Assembly: GCF_030445035.2 (NCBI RefSeq)
Contig: NC_080694.1
Location: 72,555,147-72,619,146, forward strand
Reading direction: 5' to 3'
Source: Dasypus novemcinctus
Lineage: Eukaryota > Chordata > Mammalia > Cingulata > Dasypodidae
DNA length: 64,000 bases
Each line of letters begins with the position of its first letter. Within the stretch, counting starts at the first letter, position 1. A model generated the notes under the pieces. It saw only the letters and a list, made by a program, of their open reading frames with translations, made no database searches and was not told where the DNA came from. Shown piece by piece: positions 25,476 to 37,627 of this stretch. Made by a program: the position numbers and the translations under genes.

Positions 25476-25479
25476 ATCA

Positions 25480-25715
25480 CTTAGGGTTAACATGTAAGGC
25501 ACAGTACCTTTTATAAAGGGTATCTCATTTATTCTTCTCAATAACACTCCAAAGTATGATTTATTATTATTATTCCACTACTATAAATGAAGAATTTGGG
25601 GTAGAGAGAGATAAGTATTTTTTTTCCAAGATATACATAGCTATTAAAGTGGAGAGCTGAGCTATGATTCCAGAAAGTCTGGCTCCAGACTTTATAATTT
25701 CAACATTATCCCTAC
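25480..25715 (+). mobile_element. MIR SINE, ancient
   Basis: Follows the MIR consensus order: aaggcacagtacc, tatctcatttattcttctca, then ttattattattattcc, aatgaagaatttgggg, and a catagctattaaagtgg to gtctggctccaga end. Diverged, as expected of an ancient mammalian repeat. Confidence 0.75.
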
Positions 25716-26699
25716 CCCTAATTTTCCTAAACTTAAATCTAATCATAACCCCAGGCCTAATTCTATCTTAACACTTGAAAATGGAAGGGGAAATTGATCA
25801 AAGATTGGGAAAGCAGTTTTATATGGGGATTTAATATTTAAAAAACAAGATACCTGACTGAAAATATTAATTTTGGATGATGAGACAGAGAGAGAGATGC
25901 AGAGAAGTTTCTACAGTTAGTCTAGGAAGTTTAACACATTATACTAAATGGCAACATAGACAAGGAATGGAAGAACTTTTGCTAATAAATGTGAATTTTC
26001 TCCCCAAGCCCAATTTATCCATCTTCATTAAAGATACTTTTCATGAGTAATTAGTGTATTTTAGGCAAAACTTAGGTAACAATCAGTAATAGTATGCAAC
26101 AATTTTCTAACACCATGCCTGCACAGATTATTTAAAAAGTCAATGTAGTTATCAAGTAGGATTTAATTTGATGCTTTTAAAAAGAAAAAGTTTATGGTGA
26201 AGTTGAATACATCTGATGGCCCTGAATTTATAAATTGAAATGAAAGCTGTAAAATTTTCATTCTGAATATCTATAATATAAAATAAATTGTTACAATTTT
26301 ATTGTTGTAATTACAATGTCCACACTGGAACGTTCAAATTGCCTGACATTTTGGAATCCAGTACAGTTATTTTGAGAAACCAGGTCCAAACAGGACTTTG
26401 TGTTGAAGATAGTAAATGCTATATTTGTGGAGGAGAGGGTAAGAGAAGAGAACATGAAAACTGCAAGAAAGCCAGGCTCTCTGGAATTGTGGTGTGAGGA
26501 TCTGAAGGAAACTTCTCACCCAGAAAGACATCTATTAAATGCCTCAACATTGACAAAGATCATCATTCAGAGTCTCCAGAGATTGATCTGGGGGCTTACA
26601 AATTGGGAAGCATTTATGCCATAAAATATAAGGAAAATTGTTAAAAAAAAAAAACAAAAAAACACCGGAAGGCTGTGACATTCAAGATAAGGACAACAC
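25716..26699. other. AT-rich intergenic DNA
   Basis: No gene recognised. An A-rich run lies at 26643-26665. Short open frames here carry no recognisable domain. Confidence 0.4.
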
Positions 26700-26719
26700 C
26701 AATTCCCTGGCTGCCCTTC

Positions 26720-27330
26720 CTCACGGAAGAGATGTTCCAGCAAGTTGAGCAGCTGAGTGGCAGTTTCCATCTCTCCCAGTTCCCTGGCGTGGAAGAGCTA
26801 TTCTGGGTTGACAGTTATTGAACACGGGAAAATCGCATTTTTCACAGCTCCATGTTACACAAAGTCTGCATCGGGCAAGTGGCAGCAACTGGGTGGTGGC
26901 CCTTGTTCCCTTCTCCAACTCCCATTGTGTAGGGAGGATCTGGGTGGAGCAGCTGGTGAAGAGCATGGTCCCCCTTTGCCACACAGATCTGTCTTACATA
27001 AAACATGATCTAGAGGGAGTGGCAGCAAAATCATAGTTCCAGTTCCACAGCTGCCTGGGATAGAAGAGCTACTCTGGGAGATTCAGCAGCTGGTGAGATT
27101 GACATGTTCCACGTTACAGAAGATCTAAACTGAGTGATGACAGCAACTTGACAAAGGCATCAATTTACACACACATACCCACACAGCTCCTACTCTGCAA
27201 GTATGATCCAAATGGGACAGCCAGTGAAGAGTAAATTGCCCCCACTCTCAGCTCCTGCGGGCTCTATAACACAGAGGATATTCCCAGAGGAAGGTTAGGG
27301 CAAGCCTCAAAGACTGGCAATACCGTGTCC
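26720..27330 (+). repeat. Unclassified GC-richer segment with degenerate ~110-bp units
   Basis: Three or four loosely similar units follow one another. Shared cues are the tggaagagctattctggg / tagaagagctactctggg pair (26792, 27062), agcagctggtga twice (26948, 27083), and the unit ends gtggcagcaa / gatgacagcaa (26880, 27020, 27138). It lies upstream of an old L1 ORF2 fragment and might be a degraded L1 5' region. The assignment is a guess. Confidence 0.4.
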
Positions 27331-27539
27331 CTGCCAAAGCATCCAGCTTTATTTGAAACATATTGTAGACCAGACTGAGCAATTTATGTTGCCAATAAAT
27401 TCTTGAAATCAATATACAAATCAGTTAGAAATTAGTGGAGACTAATACTTGTGTGTGATCCCAATAAATCAGGCCAGCCAGAAGCTTGCCAGGAAGGGCA
27501 GAGAAAGAGACAAAGATTGCCTGGCTAAAATCTAAGTCA

Positions 27540-27965
27540 TCTTCTCAAACTATTTCAAAAATTTGAAAAGGGAGGAATACTTCCCAACTCATTCTGTATG
27601 GGCAGCATTTCCCTAATACCAAAGCCAGAAAGGACATAGCAAGGAAAGAAAGCTGCAGATGAATGCCCTTTATGAATATAGATTTTAAAATCTTCAATAA
27701 AATGCTAGCACACTGAAGCCAAGAACACTTTAATAGTATTAAGCACTATTACCAAGTAAGAGTTATCCTAGGAATACAAGGGTGTTTGACTATAAGGAAA
27801 TGAGTAAATTTAATATACCATAGTTACAGAATGAAAGAGAAACAGCACATTATTCCTCAAATGATGTAGAAATGGCATCTGAAAAAAAAAAGGCAGTGTT
27901 CTTTTTTTTATAAAACACTTAGAACACTAGGAATAGAAGGAACTTCCTAAACATGATAAGTGCAT
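27540..27965 (+). mobile_element. Old L1 ORF2 fragment, left part
   Basis: Forward L1 reverse-transcriptase coding remnant. Cues: gaggaatacttcccaactca, taccaaagccagaaaggaca, aaaatgctagca and ctaggaatacaagggtg correspond to the N-terminal RT region of mammalian L1. It has stops and frameshifts. It continues at 30146 after an LTR insertion. Confidence 0.75.
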
Positions 27966-28249
27966 ATGTCTTAGACTGGCATGCTGCTATGACAAATGCC
28001 ACCCAATGGGCTGGCCTAAGCAACAAGAATTTATTGGCTTACAGGTTTTGAGACAAGAAGTCCCAAATCAAGGTATAGGCAAGGGCATGCTTTCTCCCAG
28101 GTTTAGTACCTTTCTGGTGATGGCAGTTCTCCAACACAGGGTGATGTTCTTGGTTTCCTCTTGTGTGGTTTCCTAGGACTCACTGAGTCTGAAATTCTTC
28201 TGCTTATGAGGATCTCAAATAATAGAGATTAATGTCTGTCCTGATTCAG

Positions 28250-29992
28250 TTGGGCCATTCTTTTATTTTATTTTATTTTATTTTATTTTATTTTATTTAT
28301 TTATTTTTATTTTTTGTCTTTATTTTTGCAGTTTTTTATTTTTTATTTATTTTTAATTTTTTACTTTTTACTTTTTACTTTTTACTTTTTTGGATTTACT
28401 CATTTTTTTGTCTTTATTTAATGTTACATTAAAAAATATGAATGTAATATTACTCCTTCCCCCATGACAACAACCACCTCCATCATCATGAGACATTCAT
28501 TGCACTTGGTGAATACATCTCTGAGGACCACTGTACCTTATGGTCAATGTCACGCCATAACACACACTCTCCCACAGTTCACCCAGTGGGCCATGGGAGG
28601 ACATACAATGTCTGGTAACTGTCCCTGCAGCACCAACCAGGACAACTCCAACCCCTAAAAATGCCCCCCATCACATCTATTCCTCCCACTCCCTACCCCC
28701 AGCAGCCACCTTGGCCACTTTCTCTACACCAATGCCACATTTTCTTCGATTACTAATCACAATAGTTCATGAATAGAATATCAGTAAGTCCACTCTAATC
28801 CATACTCTATTCCTCCATTCTGTGGACCCTGGAATGTTTGTGTCCATTCCACATCTATTTCAAGAGGGGGCTTAGATTCCACATGGATGCTGGATGCAAT
28901 TCTGCTTTCAGTTGTAGGCACTCTTGACTCCCTGGTGTGGTAGTTGACCTTCTTCATCTCCATGTCAGTTGAGTGGGGTAAGTCCAATAAACCAGAGTGT
29001 AGGAGTTGCAAGTCTGTTGAGGCTCAGAGACTGGTTATCACATGGTCAGTCCAGAGATTCATGTCCCCTGGGTAAACACTAAATCCCAGCACCAACTACA
29101 GATCAAGTAAAAGTAACAGGAGAGGTTTGTGAACAAAGATCACATTTGAGCCCAGCTCCATCACACAGAAACACAAACTCCAATGTAAGGCCAACTGACA
29201 TGACACTGAACTCCATCTGCCATGACCATAAAACGTGTGGGTCTCTGTAGCCTTCAGAAGAACCAATACCTGAGGTTGTATCTACATTTTCTGTCTCTGG
29301 GACTGTGCTGAGGTGTGCATAAGGGTGACCCGCTGATAATCTCCTGGCTCTTTGGGAGACTCATAGTCATATAAACTCATTTTTCCTTTCCATTTCCCCC
29401 TTTAATTCAGGTCCAAAAGCATTTGTAACTCCTGGTATTATAGGTAGACTGAGATATTCTGCTGGTCTGAGTTGACCCTTTAATTAAGGTCATTTTCTAG
29501 TTACATCATCAGCTGGTACTTGGTAGTATCCCTCGACACCAGGAAGGGTCATCCCCGGGAGTCATGTCCCATGCTGAGGGGAAGGCAATGAATTTACATG
29601 CTGAGTTTGGATTCAAGACTGGCCACATTTGAGCAACATGGAGGCTCTCAGGAGGTAACTCTTAGGCACTCTGCAGCTCTAGGACTTGTTCTTATTTCAG
29701 GTGCACAGGCTAACAAGCATAGTCATTGGTATCAAGGGCTCATTGTTGGACCCTCCTTCTTTTTTGGTCTTTGCTGTTGCACTTGGGGGATTGTTGCTGT
29801 TCCTTTAGGGAATGTGCTAGAGCTCCCCTGGCTAGGAACTCAGCACTCCCTCAGTTGTTGTTTTAATTGTAACCACCGTGAAAATATCCAAACATTTTTA
29901 TGTACCCTGGATATATGCCCTGGAGAACTCCCTGCCGACTATGTGTTGCCTGTCAATAATACAGTATTCTTCCCCTGTATTGGGCCATTCTT
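28250..29992 (-). mobile_element. 5'-truncated L1 inside MLT1-like LTR, 13-bp TSD
   Basis: A 1.7-kb L1 3' end (28263-29979), reverse strand. TSD ttgggccattctt at 28250-28262 and 29980-29992. The poly-T tail has become a (TTTTA)n-like microsatellite at 28263-28400. Confidence 0.88.
28258..28400. repeat. (TTTTA)n microsatellite in the L1 tail
   Basis: Repeated ttttattttatttta units followed by T-rich imperfect repeats such as tttttactttttactt. This marks the poly-A tail of the reverse-oriented L1. Confidence 0.85.
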
Positions 29993-30145
29993 AATTAGGA
30001 TCTTAGAAGACCCTATTCACAAATGAGTCAACACCTTAACAATCTAAAAGGAGTCCTACATACAAATGGGCTCACAATAACAGGGATAAAGAATAAGAAC
30101 ATGTCTTTCATTGGGATACATAATTCTATCTATCATAGTACAGAT

Positions 30146-30990
30146 GAAATACCCACAGCTGGCATCATACTTAGTGGTGAGAGACTGAAAACTTTCCCAC
30201 TAGGATCAGGAACAAGAAAAGGATGACTACTTTCACCACTGCTATTTAATATCATATAGGAAGTTCTAGCCAAAACAATTGGGCAAAAAAAATTAAAGGA
30301 ATCCAAATTGTAAATAAAGAAGTACAAATATCTGTACTTATATTGGGCACAAGATCCATACTCAAATATCAATTGTGTATCTGTACACCAATAATGAACA
30401 ATATGAAAAAGAAAACAGAAAAAAAATTCTATTTGCAAAATCAGCTTAAAGAATAAAATATGTAAGAACAAATTTAACCAAGGAAGTGAAAGACTTGAAC
30501 GCTGAAATCTAAAAAACTTTTCTTAAAGAAATTAAATAAGATCTAAATAAATGGGAATACATCCTCGGTTTATGGATTGGAAGACTTAATGTTGTTAAAA
30601 TGTCAACACTGCACAATGTTATTTACATATTCATTAAAATCCCTACCAAAGCCAGTTACCAAATCTATTTGGAATAATGAATGGCCCATAATATCTAAAA
30701 CCATCTTTCAAAAGAATAATAAAGTTGGAAGTCTCACACTTTCCCAATTTCAAAACTTACTACGATGTCACAGTAATCAAAAGATTGAGCTATTGTCTTA
30801 AGTATAGACAAACAGAAAAATGGAATAGAATTGAGATTTTAGAAATAAGTCCAAATATCTATGCTCAAATGATTTTTGACAAGAATGTCAAGTCTATTCA
30901 ATGGGTAAATAAGAGTCAATTCTTTAAATGACACTGGGAAAACTGGGTATTTATTTGGGGTAGGAGCTTACAGATACCAGGCCATAACGC
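30146..30990 (+). mobile_element. Old L1 ORF2 fragment, right part
   Basis: Resumes the L1 reverse-transcriptase region: atacccacagctggcatcat and the gatcaggaacaagaaaagga block that precedes the conserved LSPLLFN segment, then ORF2 downstream sequence to about 30990. Many stops. It forms one interrupted copy with 27540-27965. Confidence 0.75.
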
Positions 30991-30999
30991 ATAAAAGTC

Positions 31000-32670
31000 T
31001 CCAAAGTCTATTTTCCCTCAGCACTCACCAAAGTCTATTTTCACTTGTTGGAGCAAGAGGGCGGCCGATGTCTGTGAGGGCTCAGGCTTGCTCGGTTTCT
31101 CCTTTCCTGGTGCTTGTTTCTCTTTCCTTTGTGTACTTACTTCCTGGGGCTCTAGCTTAAGGCTTCAGCATCAAAATCTAGCATCAAAACTCCAACATCA
31201 AAAATGCTTAACTCTGTCCTTTGCCATCCCCTTTACCTGTGAGTCCCCACCATTTGGTGGGTGGGGACTTAACACCCTATTGCACAAGAGGTTTACATAA
31301 TTACTTAATCAAGTAAACCAATGAATCCAACATCAACACCAGGTAATTTTCTCAGGGGAAGCTTCCTCCAGATTTGACAGTAATGAGTAATTCTGGGAAT
31401 CAGGTCTCCAGGGTCAAGAAAGATTCCTTTTGCAGCCCAGTCCTTTCTGGTCCAATGAGACATGACAATTGATAATGCCCAGCTCCCAAGCTTCATCATT
31501 TGTACCTTCTCACATGATCTCACCCATGGAGCCAAAGGCCTTGGGCTCTAGGGTCAATTGTTACCACTCATGGGATGGCTTTTACAGAAGTCCACAGGTA
31601 AGAGTGGAAGGGTCATTTGGACAATTGACTAATGGACTCAGAATTCAGTGTACCACAGAAAGTACAAGTCCTGCACTTTGGAAACTACATAACATACTAC
31701 TTCCAAAGCAGCGTGTCAACCATTCCAGTTATGGGAAAATATCTTGCATGGTAAAACTGCTGCTAGATACTCATGTGGAAGTATTTAATAGTAAGTTAAA
31801 CACTTTTGTCTGGAGTTTAGGAGAGAGTTAGCATTGAAGATAAATGTTGGAGTTATTTGTTTCTAGATTTTTAAATCATGGAACTGGAAGATAGAGAAGA
31901 GGTCCAAAAGGGAGTGACAAAAAGGAAGAGTACTCAAAAAAAGAGATTGGAAAGGACTGCAGATGAGAGCACTGAACTCAGGAGTAGGGTAGGCATCCTT
32001 CAAGCCAGACAAAGAAAGTGTGGGAAGGAAGGAAGATCAACCATGTTAAATCTCCTTGAGAGGTCAAGTAACTTAACAACTGAGAATTGAACTTTGATAT
32101 CACAAGAGTGGTTTCAGAGGAATGATAAAAGCAAAAATTTGATTGAAGTATGTTCAAGAAAGAGTGAAATGTAGCAAACCATGAGTAATGGACACAATGA
32201 GCTTCTTGATGAATTGTGCCATAAACAGCAGGGAAGTGGGGCAGTAACTAGAAAAGGCTGTGGATACAAACTAGGATATTAGAATATGATTCTCTGAGGC
32301 TGAAATTTTAGAGATGGAGAGAGAAGCCTCACAACCCCAAGAGGCTGAAATATTATTCAGATTACCTCAGTACTGAGCCCCACTTGGCCTGAGAGTTAGA
32401 TGAATAAGCTGGAGGTGGATAGAATAGCAATCAGAGTATTCAACCAAAATATCAAGAAGATACAACCTGGGAGAAGGTGCACAAATGTAAGTGGTATGGC
32501 CCTGACTGAGCTAAAAGAACTTTTGTTCTGAAGAGATAAAGGAGTAGGAGAAGTTTTAATCTTGTAGGAGCTGCAGAATTCTCCAGTTTCCAATAAAAAG
32601 GAGGGGAAATGGAAAAGTGGGAAAGAAAAGGAAGAGTGGCAGAGCTATGGTTGATAGGATGCACTATATT
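31000..32670. other. Unassigned region with a 15-bp direct repeat at its start
   Basis: ccaaagtctattttc occurs at 31001-31015 and 31028-31042. The GC-richer piece at 31050-31560 (gcggccgatgtc, gtgagtccccaccatttgg) looks repeat-like but I cannot name it. I see no gene: the open frames at 31469-31831 and 31878-32090 show no family motif. Confidence 0.35.
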
Positions 32671-32671
32671 T

Positions 32672-32851
32672 TTAATTCTACTCGGCAAACTAGGAGTATC
32701 AGCATCACCTGCCAGCGTGTTAGAAATGCAAATTTTCCTGTCCCACCTCAGACCTACTACATCAGAATCTCTGGCATGGAGCCCAGAAATCTGTGATTTA
32801 ACTAGCTCTCCAGGTGGTTGTTATGCACTCTGAAGTTTGAAAAGCACTATT
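32672..32851 (-). mobile_element. MER5A-like hAT/Charlie DNA transposon remnant
   Basis: Reads in the order of the MER5 consensus: agtatcagcatcacctg, gttagaaatgcaaattttc, cagaatctctgg, ctccaggtggttgttatgca and aaaagcacta. It is an ancient non-autonomous element, diverged. The strand label is tentative. Confidence 0.75.
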
Positions 32852-33320
32852 GCCAAGTATTCGGAGATGCTCTGCATAAAAGAGGGAAAAGGTTATGTTC
32901 CTTTATCCTAAATGTTATCCTTTGGAGCATCTGAAGACTGCTAGAAGCAAGGAGGTAAACAGTACATATATTATAAGAGAAAGCACAGTATGCCTGTCAG
33001 AAGATCCATTATGAGACTTGGGTTGTAGACTCTGCAGGTTGAAAGGCATGTTGATCATCTACTCCACTCACAGCAGTCGGAACAGAGTAAGTATTTTCTC
33101 AGGGGTAATCAATTATTTCCAGTTAGCATAACAGGACCCAGCTTTTCATCATGATTGACCTGAAGGGCATGTTCACACACACACACAATAGATATCCTCA
33201 TTATTAGAAATCAGTCGTTTGAACAATAATCCTTGGGACAAAATGGCTGGTGTTATAATGAATATTTCTAAGAGAATATGGCGTGTCCTGGCTGATGTGA
33301 GCTCTGGCAGGCATGTGAGC
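32852..33320. other. Intergenic, short CA run
   Basis: A cacacacacacacaca tract lies at about 33172-33186. Nothing else recognised. Confidence 0.4.
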
Positions 33321-33660
33321 ATGAGTGGCTCCCTGAGAAGGACAAGGTGGTGTTCCTGAAGCGTTCTCCGGAGCAGCCCCAGTGTGGCCTCACCAATGCC
33401 ATGGTGCAGATCCTGGGCTGCATGGCCTGCACAACCACGCGGCCTGCAACGTCCTGCCATGTGCTGTTCCAGAAAGGTATTAAAGACTATTCCAACAAGC
33501 AACCATCCCACATCTGTGCCTCAACAGCAAGTTTGTGGGCAGCTTTGACATTCTTCTGCAGATGCACCTGGTGGAAGAACTGGAGAATCTGGGGATCTCT
33601 TCCATCCTTTCCGACCAGGGATTCTTCATCTTTTTGTTTCAAGGACCCCAGATGAAAACC
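33321..33660 (+). pseudogene. GLRX5P: GLRX5 processed pseudogene
   Basis: GLRX5 is the mitochondrial monothiol glutaredoxin used in iron-sulfur cluster transfer. Here ATG at 33321 gives MSGSL, the GLRX5 N-terminus, but most of the transit-peptide part is deleted. The frame then reads [24 protein letters not shown], matching the region around the active-site CGFS, which has become CGLT. Further on, in shifted frames, come [19 protein letters not shown] and [14 protein letters not shown]. There is no intron although the parent gene is split, so this is a retrocopy. The internal deletion and at least two frameshifts make it dead. No clear poly-A tail or TSD remains. Confidence 0.85.
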
Positions 33661-35030
33661 ATGGACCCCTTACTAAGTCCACACTACACTGTGTATCATT
33701 TAATAAATATACCACACCCACACCAATATATCCCCTCTAGAATAATGTTTTTTAACTTCATTCAAGCTCATGGACCTCTTGTTAAGAAGCCCTGACCTAC
33801 AGGAAGAGAAAGGAGACTCAAAGTGGGGGGGGGGGGCACAGGTTCTCACCAAGCAGAATGTCCTGCTGTCAGGAGATGAAGAGGTTGGTATCAAAGACTC
33901 ATGTCCAGAAAAGCCTCATCAGATTTGAGTTTTATCACTAAGGCAGCAACTGCTTGCACTACTCTTCAGGTATATGAGCAGTAGGGTGGTTTTAGTTTAT
34001 CTAGAACTTGGGCTAAGGATATTCCATAGAGGATTATAACCAGTGACTGTAATAAATCAATGTTGTCCTAGAAAAATAGGGAATAAAACTAGGGGCTTTT
34101 GAGTCATTATCATTCATGGCTTCTCAACAAGTGAGTCAATCTGCAAAGATATTATATTCTCCCTCCCCAATTTTTTAACTTTTTATGCTAAGGAAATTAT
34201 GGGCAAAGAGGAAATTGTTATAATGTTAAAATAAACTTACAACTTGGGGGAAATTGAAAACATGTTTCCTATTCTCAAGGAATTTATATGATTGAGAATA
34301 GACAACTTAATTATGCAGGAAACATTAGAAAACACCTTCAGAGAGTATCCAAGCTTAAATCCTTGATCACTCTACATATTTCAGAATATATAAAATATGA
34401 GGAGTTGAATGTCCACGGAGAGCTTCATGGTGGGGCAGGGTAATATGATAACTGAGCTCTGCAGTCCTGGTAATATTTGAGTGAGTAAGGAAGAGGTTTT
34501 GTAGTTGAAGTCAGCAGGAGCAAGAATGTGAAAGTATAAAGAGCACTTTCATGGAACTGCAAAGTGGTCAGTCTGAGGAGAGAGGAGACCGGATGCTGAT
34601 ACGTAGTAGGTAGATGAATGTAGTTCTTGATACCAGGCACAGACGAGTATATGCACGTCAATGGTAAATAAGATGTGAGAGCATTTGAGCAAGTTAGAGC
34701 ATAAAGTCATACAATTTCTGGCTGATGCTGACAGCATGAAATTCAGTAATTAAAGAATGGAGTCAGGGGAGCCAGTTAGCTGCTGATAAAATAACTCAGA
34801 GTGAGTAATGAGAGAAAGTCCAGAAAAGGTAACTGAAAACAGTGAGAAAGGGAGTGCAAAGGGGAATTCTGTAGGAGAAAGGATATAGCACTTTGTCTGT
34901 ACTTGAGGGATAAAGGAAATGGATGAATCAACATTTCCAATCCATGTAACAGAGTATTTTGAGAAAAGAAGTTTACTTTTACAAGAGGACTACTTGGGAG
35001 GACAAGATATTGCCCACTCCTGCCTTCAGT
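33661..35030. other. Intergenic, no gene recognised
   Basis: A run of G at about 33827-33836 and generally AT-rich DNA. No convincing repeat or RNA gene. Confidence 0.4.
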
Positions 35031-35034
35031 ATCC

Positions 35035-35200
35035 ATTAATTAATTTGTTTATTCATTTTGTAACAAATACTCCTTTTTGCATGCCAAGCACTCAGGATAA
35101 AATGGAAAGAAAAAACATCACATCCCTGCCATAATGTACCTTATGGCCTTGTGAGGGAGACCTACATTAACTAAATAGCAAGTATTTAAACAAAATAAAT
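35035..35200 (+). mobile_element. L2-like ancient LINE fragment
   Basis: Block order tttgtttattcattttgtaa, atgccaagcactcaggataa, cacatccctgcc and gagacctacattaac matches the L2 3' region. Diverged. Confidence 0.5.
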
Positions 35201-36025
35201 GTGACTACCCCCTCCATATTATGAATGAGGTAAGTTCTATGATGGTGCTACAACACCTGCAAGAGGTAGAAGACAAAGAGCAATGACTTCACCAATACAC
35301 CACACCATGGAGGAACATCTGTCATGGATTATGGCATAATATCATCAGGCTATTACCACCAACATAGCCTACATTTGGCACACTTTCCCTTACCCCTCAT
35401 TACCTAAACTGTATATCTTTGGCATTGTTGACCATATTCTTTAAAGATCACTCCAGCTGCATTTGGAGAATGTGTTGGATTGGCCCAGGCTGGGCACAGT
35501 TTGGGAAGTTAGTTCTCCAGTCAATCAACAACAGCTTGAACCAGAGAAGTAGCTGTGTACATGCTTAGGAGCATTTGCTGTGCTCTGAGTATGTGACAAG
35601 CACTGAGCTTAGGATGCACCCTTCAGCAGTCTAGTGATGAAACAGATTCACAAACAAGTACTTACACAATCCCGGAAATCAATATTTAATAAGAGCTCTT
35701 TCCCACACTTGGAGAACTCCAGCAAGCCTCCGTTTTCCCCCTCAGTCTCTTGCCTTTGTACCTCCTCACTTGTATCATCCTTTATGAAGTCCCACTCTTG
35801 CTCCCCCATTGCCATTTCAGTTTCTTTTCTCCACTCCTCAGAGGGGCAGCATAAAGGAAATCCATTGCCAAGAGAAAGGACTGAGGGAGCGGCCTGCCCC
35901 CATACCGGATATCAAGTGAATCCTCTTCATACTATTCCCCTCTTGCAGTAAAACACGGCCCAGAGTGAGCTGCAGCAAGACCCCCGATGTCCTCCTGGGA
36001 TGCCCAGTGGCCAGACAACAGCAGC
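35201..36025. other. Intergenic, no gene recognised
   Basis: Mostly unremarkable. An open frame at 35634-35951 has low-complexity serine/proline-rich content and no family match. Confidence 0.4.
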
Positions 36026-36029
36026 CCCT

Positions 36030-36400
36030 TTGGTTTCCTTTGGCTCCACATGCTGCGCCTCTCGGGGAACTGGCTGCTTCCGTTGGCTGTTGGTGCTGAC
36101 CCACCTCCACACTGCCATGTGCCTCCTCATCAGCCACCTCCCCCTCGTGGGCCTCTGCTTCACTTCAGTCACAACCCCTAGAATTCTAGAGGCCTTGGGG
36201 AGCAGCAGTGGCTCCATCTCCTCCTCTGGATCTTGCCAATGATACTTCTTTGCTGTCCTGGCTGTAGGACAACCTGCCTTTGCCATGGCTGTGGACCTCT
36301 CTGCTGCCATCTGCCATCATCTGCACTATCCACTCATGACTACTCCTTGCAGATTGAGCTGCTGTTGTGTGTGTCGTGGGAAGGGGCCCATAGCTGGTTG
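36030..36400 (+). pseudogene. Decayed class II olfactory receptor fragment
   Basis: Reading across frames gives an OR central part: LSGNWLLPLAVGADPHLHT (TM1 with GN), then LISHLPLVGLCFTSVTTPRILE (TM2), SSGSISSSGS, YFFAVLAV and MAVD.SAAICHHLHYPLMTT, corresponding to TM3 with the MAxDRYxAICxPLHY motif. The N-terminus and everything beyond TM4 are missing, and there are several frameshifts and a stop near 36241. The exact family is unclear; an OR1- or OR2-like origin is possible. It is flanked on the right by two SINEs. Confidence 0.7.
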
Positions 36401-36710
36401 CTATGCTGACTATTCTTTAACTCTAATCAAGAGAGTCCCCACTGCTCTGTGATCCCAGTCCCCTCTTAAGGCTTTCCTGCTCTGGTGAGGCTCTGACGGG
36501 ACTTTCAGAGGCCAGCACCTCCTCTGCATCATGCATTCGTGTGCCCATATTCTCCATGCTATGATGAGGATTCCATCAGTGCAGGGGAAAAAGAAAGCCC
36601 CAGCGCCATGCAGTTCCCACCCCTCCACCCTCATCCTGTCCTGCAGCACAGTCTTTACCACCCCCTGGAACCCCATCATATTCTTATTCCCCTGAGGAGC
36701 TGTTTCTGCT

Positions 36711-37152
36711 GTTATGTATACCTTTTTTTTTTTAAGATTTATTTACTTTTTTTTTTTTCCCCCTTCCCCCGCACCCCGCCCCAGTTGTCTGTTCTCTGTG
36801 TCTATTTGCTGCATGTTTTTGTCTGCTTCTGTTGTCAGCAGCACGGGAATCTGTGTTTCTTTTTGTTGCATCGTCTTGTTGTATCAGCTCTCCATGTGTT
36901 TGGCACCATTCTTGGGCAGGCTGAACTTTTTCGTGCTGGGCGGCTCTCCTTACAGGGCGCACTCCTTGCGTGTGGGGCTCCCCTACATGGAGCACCCCTG
37001 CGTGGCACGGCACTCCTTGCATGCATCAGCACTGCACGTGGGCCAGCTCCACACAGGTCAAGGAGGCCCGGGGCTTGAAACGTGGACCTCCCATGTGGTA
37101 GACGGACGCCCTAACCACTGGGCCAAATCTGCTTCCCAGTTATTTATACCTT
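36711..37152 (-). mobile_element. DAS-type SINE with imperfect TSD
   Basis: Reverse-strand SINE at about 36724-37138: poly-T and aagatttatttac tail at the left, GC-rich body, tRNA-like head (gggccaaatctgcttccc) at the right. Flanks gttatgtatacc (36711) and gttatttatacc (37139) form a 12-bp TSD with one mismatch. Confidence 0.85.
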
Positions 37153-37212
37153 GATCCTCCTGCTCTAAACCCTCTCATTGATAGTCTTAGAAAGAAGAAT
37201 GTGAAGAGTTCA

Positions 37213-37627
37213 TTGAAAATGATTTTTTTAAAGATTTATTTTATTTATTTATTTCCCCTTCCCCCATGTTGTCTGCTCTGTGTCCATTCACTGTGTGTTC
37301 TGCCTCTGCTTGCATTATCAGGCATTGTCTGCTTGCATTGCGAAACTGCATCTCTTTTTTGGTTTGTCATCTTGCTGCGTCAGCTCTCTGTGTGTGTGGT
37401 GCCACTACTGGTGGGCTGGGATTTTTGCATGTGGAGTGGTTCTCCTTGGGGGGTGCACTCCTTGCTCATGAGGCACCTCTATGTGGGGGGCTCCCCTGCA
37501 TGGCAAGGCACTTCTTGCATGCGGCAGTACTTCTCATGGGCCAGGAGGCCCTGGGTATCGAACCCTGGACACTCCATATGGTAGGTGGACAATCAATCAG
37601 TTAAGCCACATCTGCTTCCCTGAAAAG
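37213..37627 (-). mobile_element. DAS-type SINE, diverged
   Basis: Reverse-strand SINE at about 37220-37620 with the aaagatttattttatttatt tail, body and a ccacatctgcttccc head. Short flank similarity (tgaaaatg / tgaaaagg) suggests a TSD. Confidence 0.8.

Larger units (their letters stand above)
27966..30145 (+). mobile_element. MLT1-type (ERVL-MaLR) LTR, split by an L1
   Basis: The left part (27966-28262) shows the typical gctatgacaaatgccaccca, aacaagaatttattggctta and ggttttgagacaagaagtcc order of MLT1-like LTRs. The right part (29980-30145) carries the ccctattcacaaatgagtca and acatgtctttcattgg end. An L1 separates the halves. The LTR itself interrupts old L1 ORF2 sequence on both sides. 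Confidence 0.65.

Noticed and set aside
35838-36310. Minus-strand frames opposite the OR fragment
   Set aside because: Shadows of the decayed OR on the plus strand.
36539-37154. Two long plus-strand frames around 36.5-37.1 kb
   Set aside because: Mostly the reverse complement of a DAS SINE; the cysteine- and histidine-rich look comes from the SINE body.
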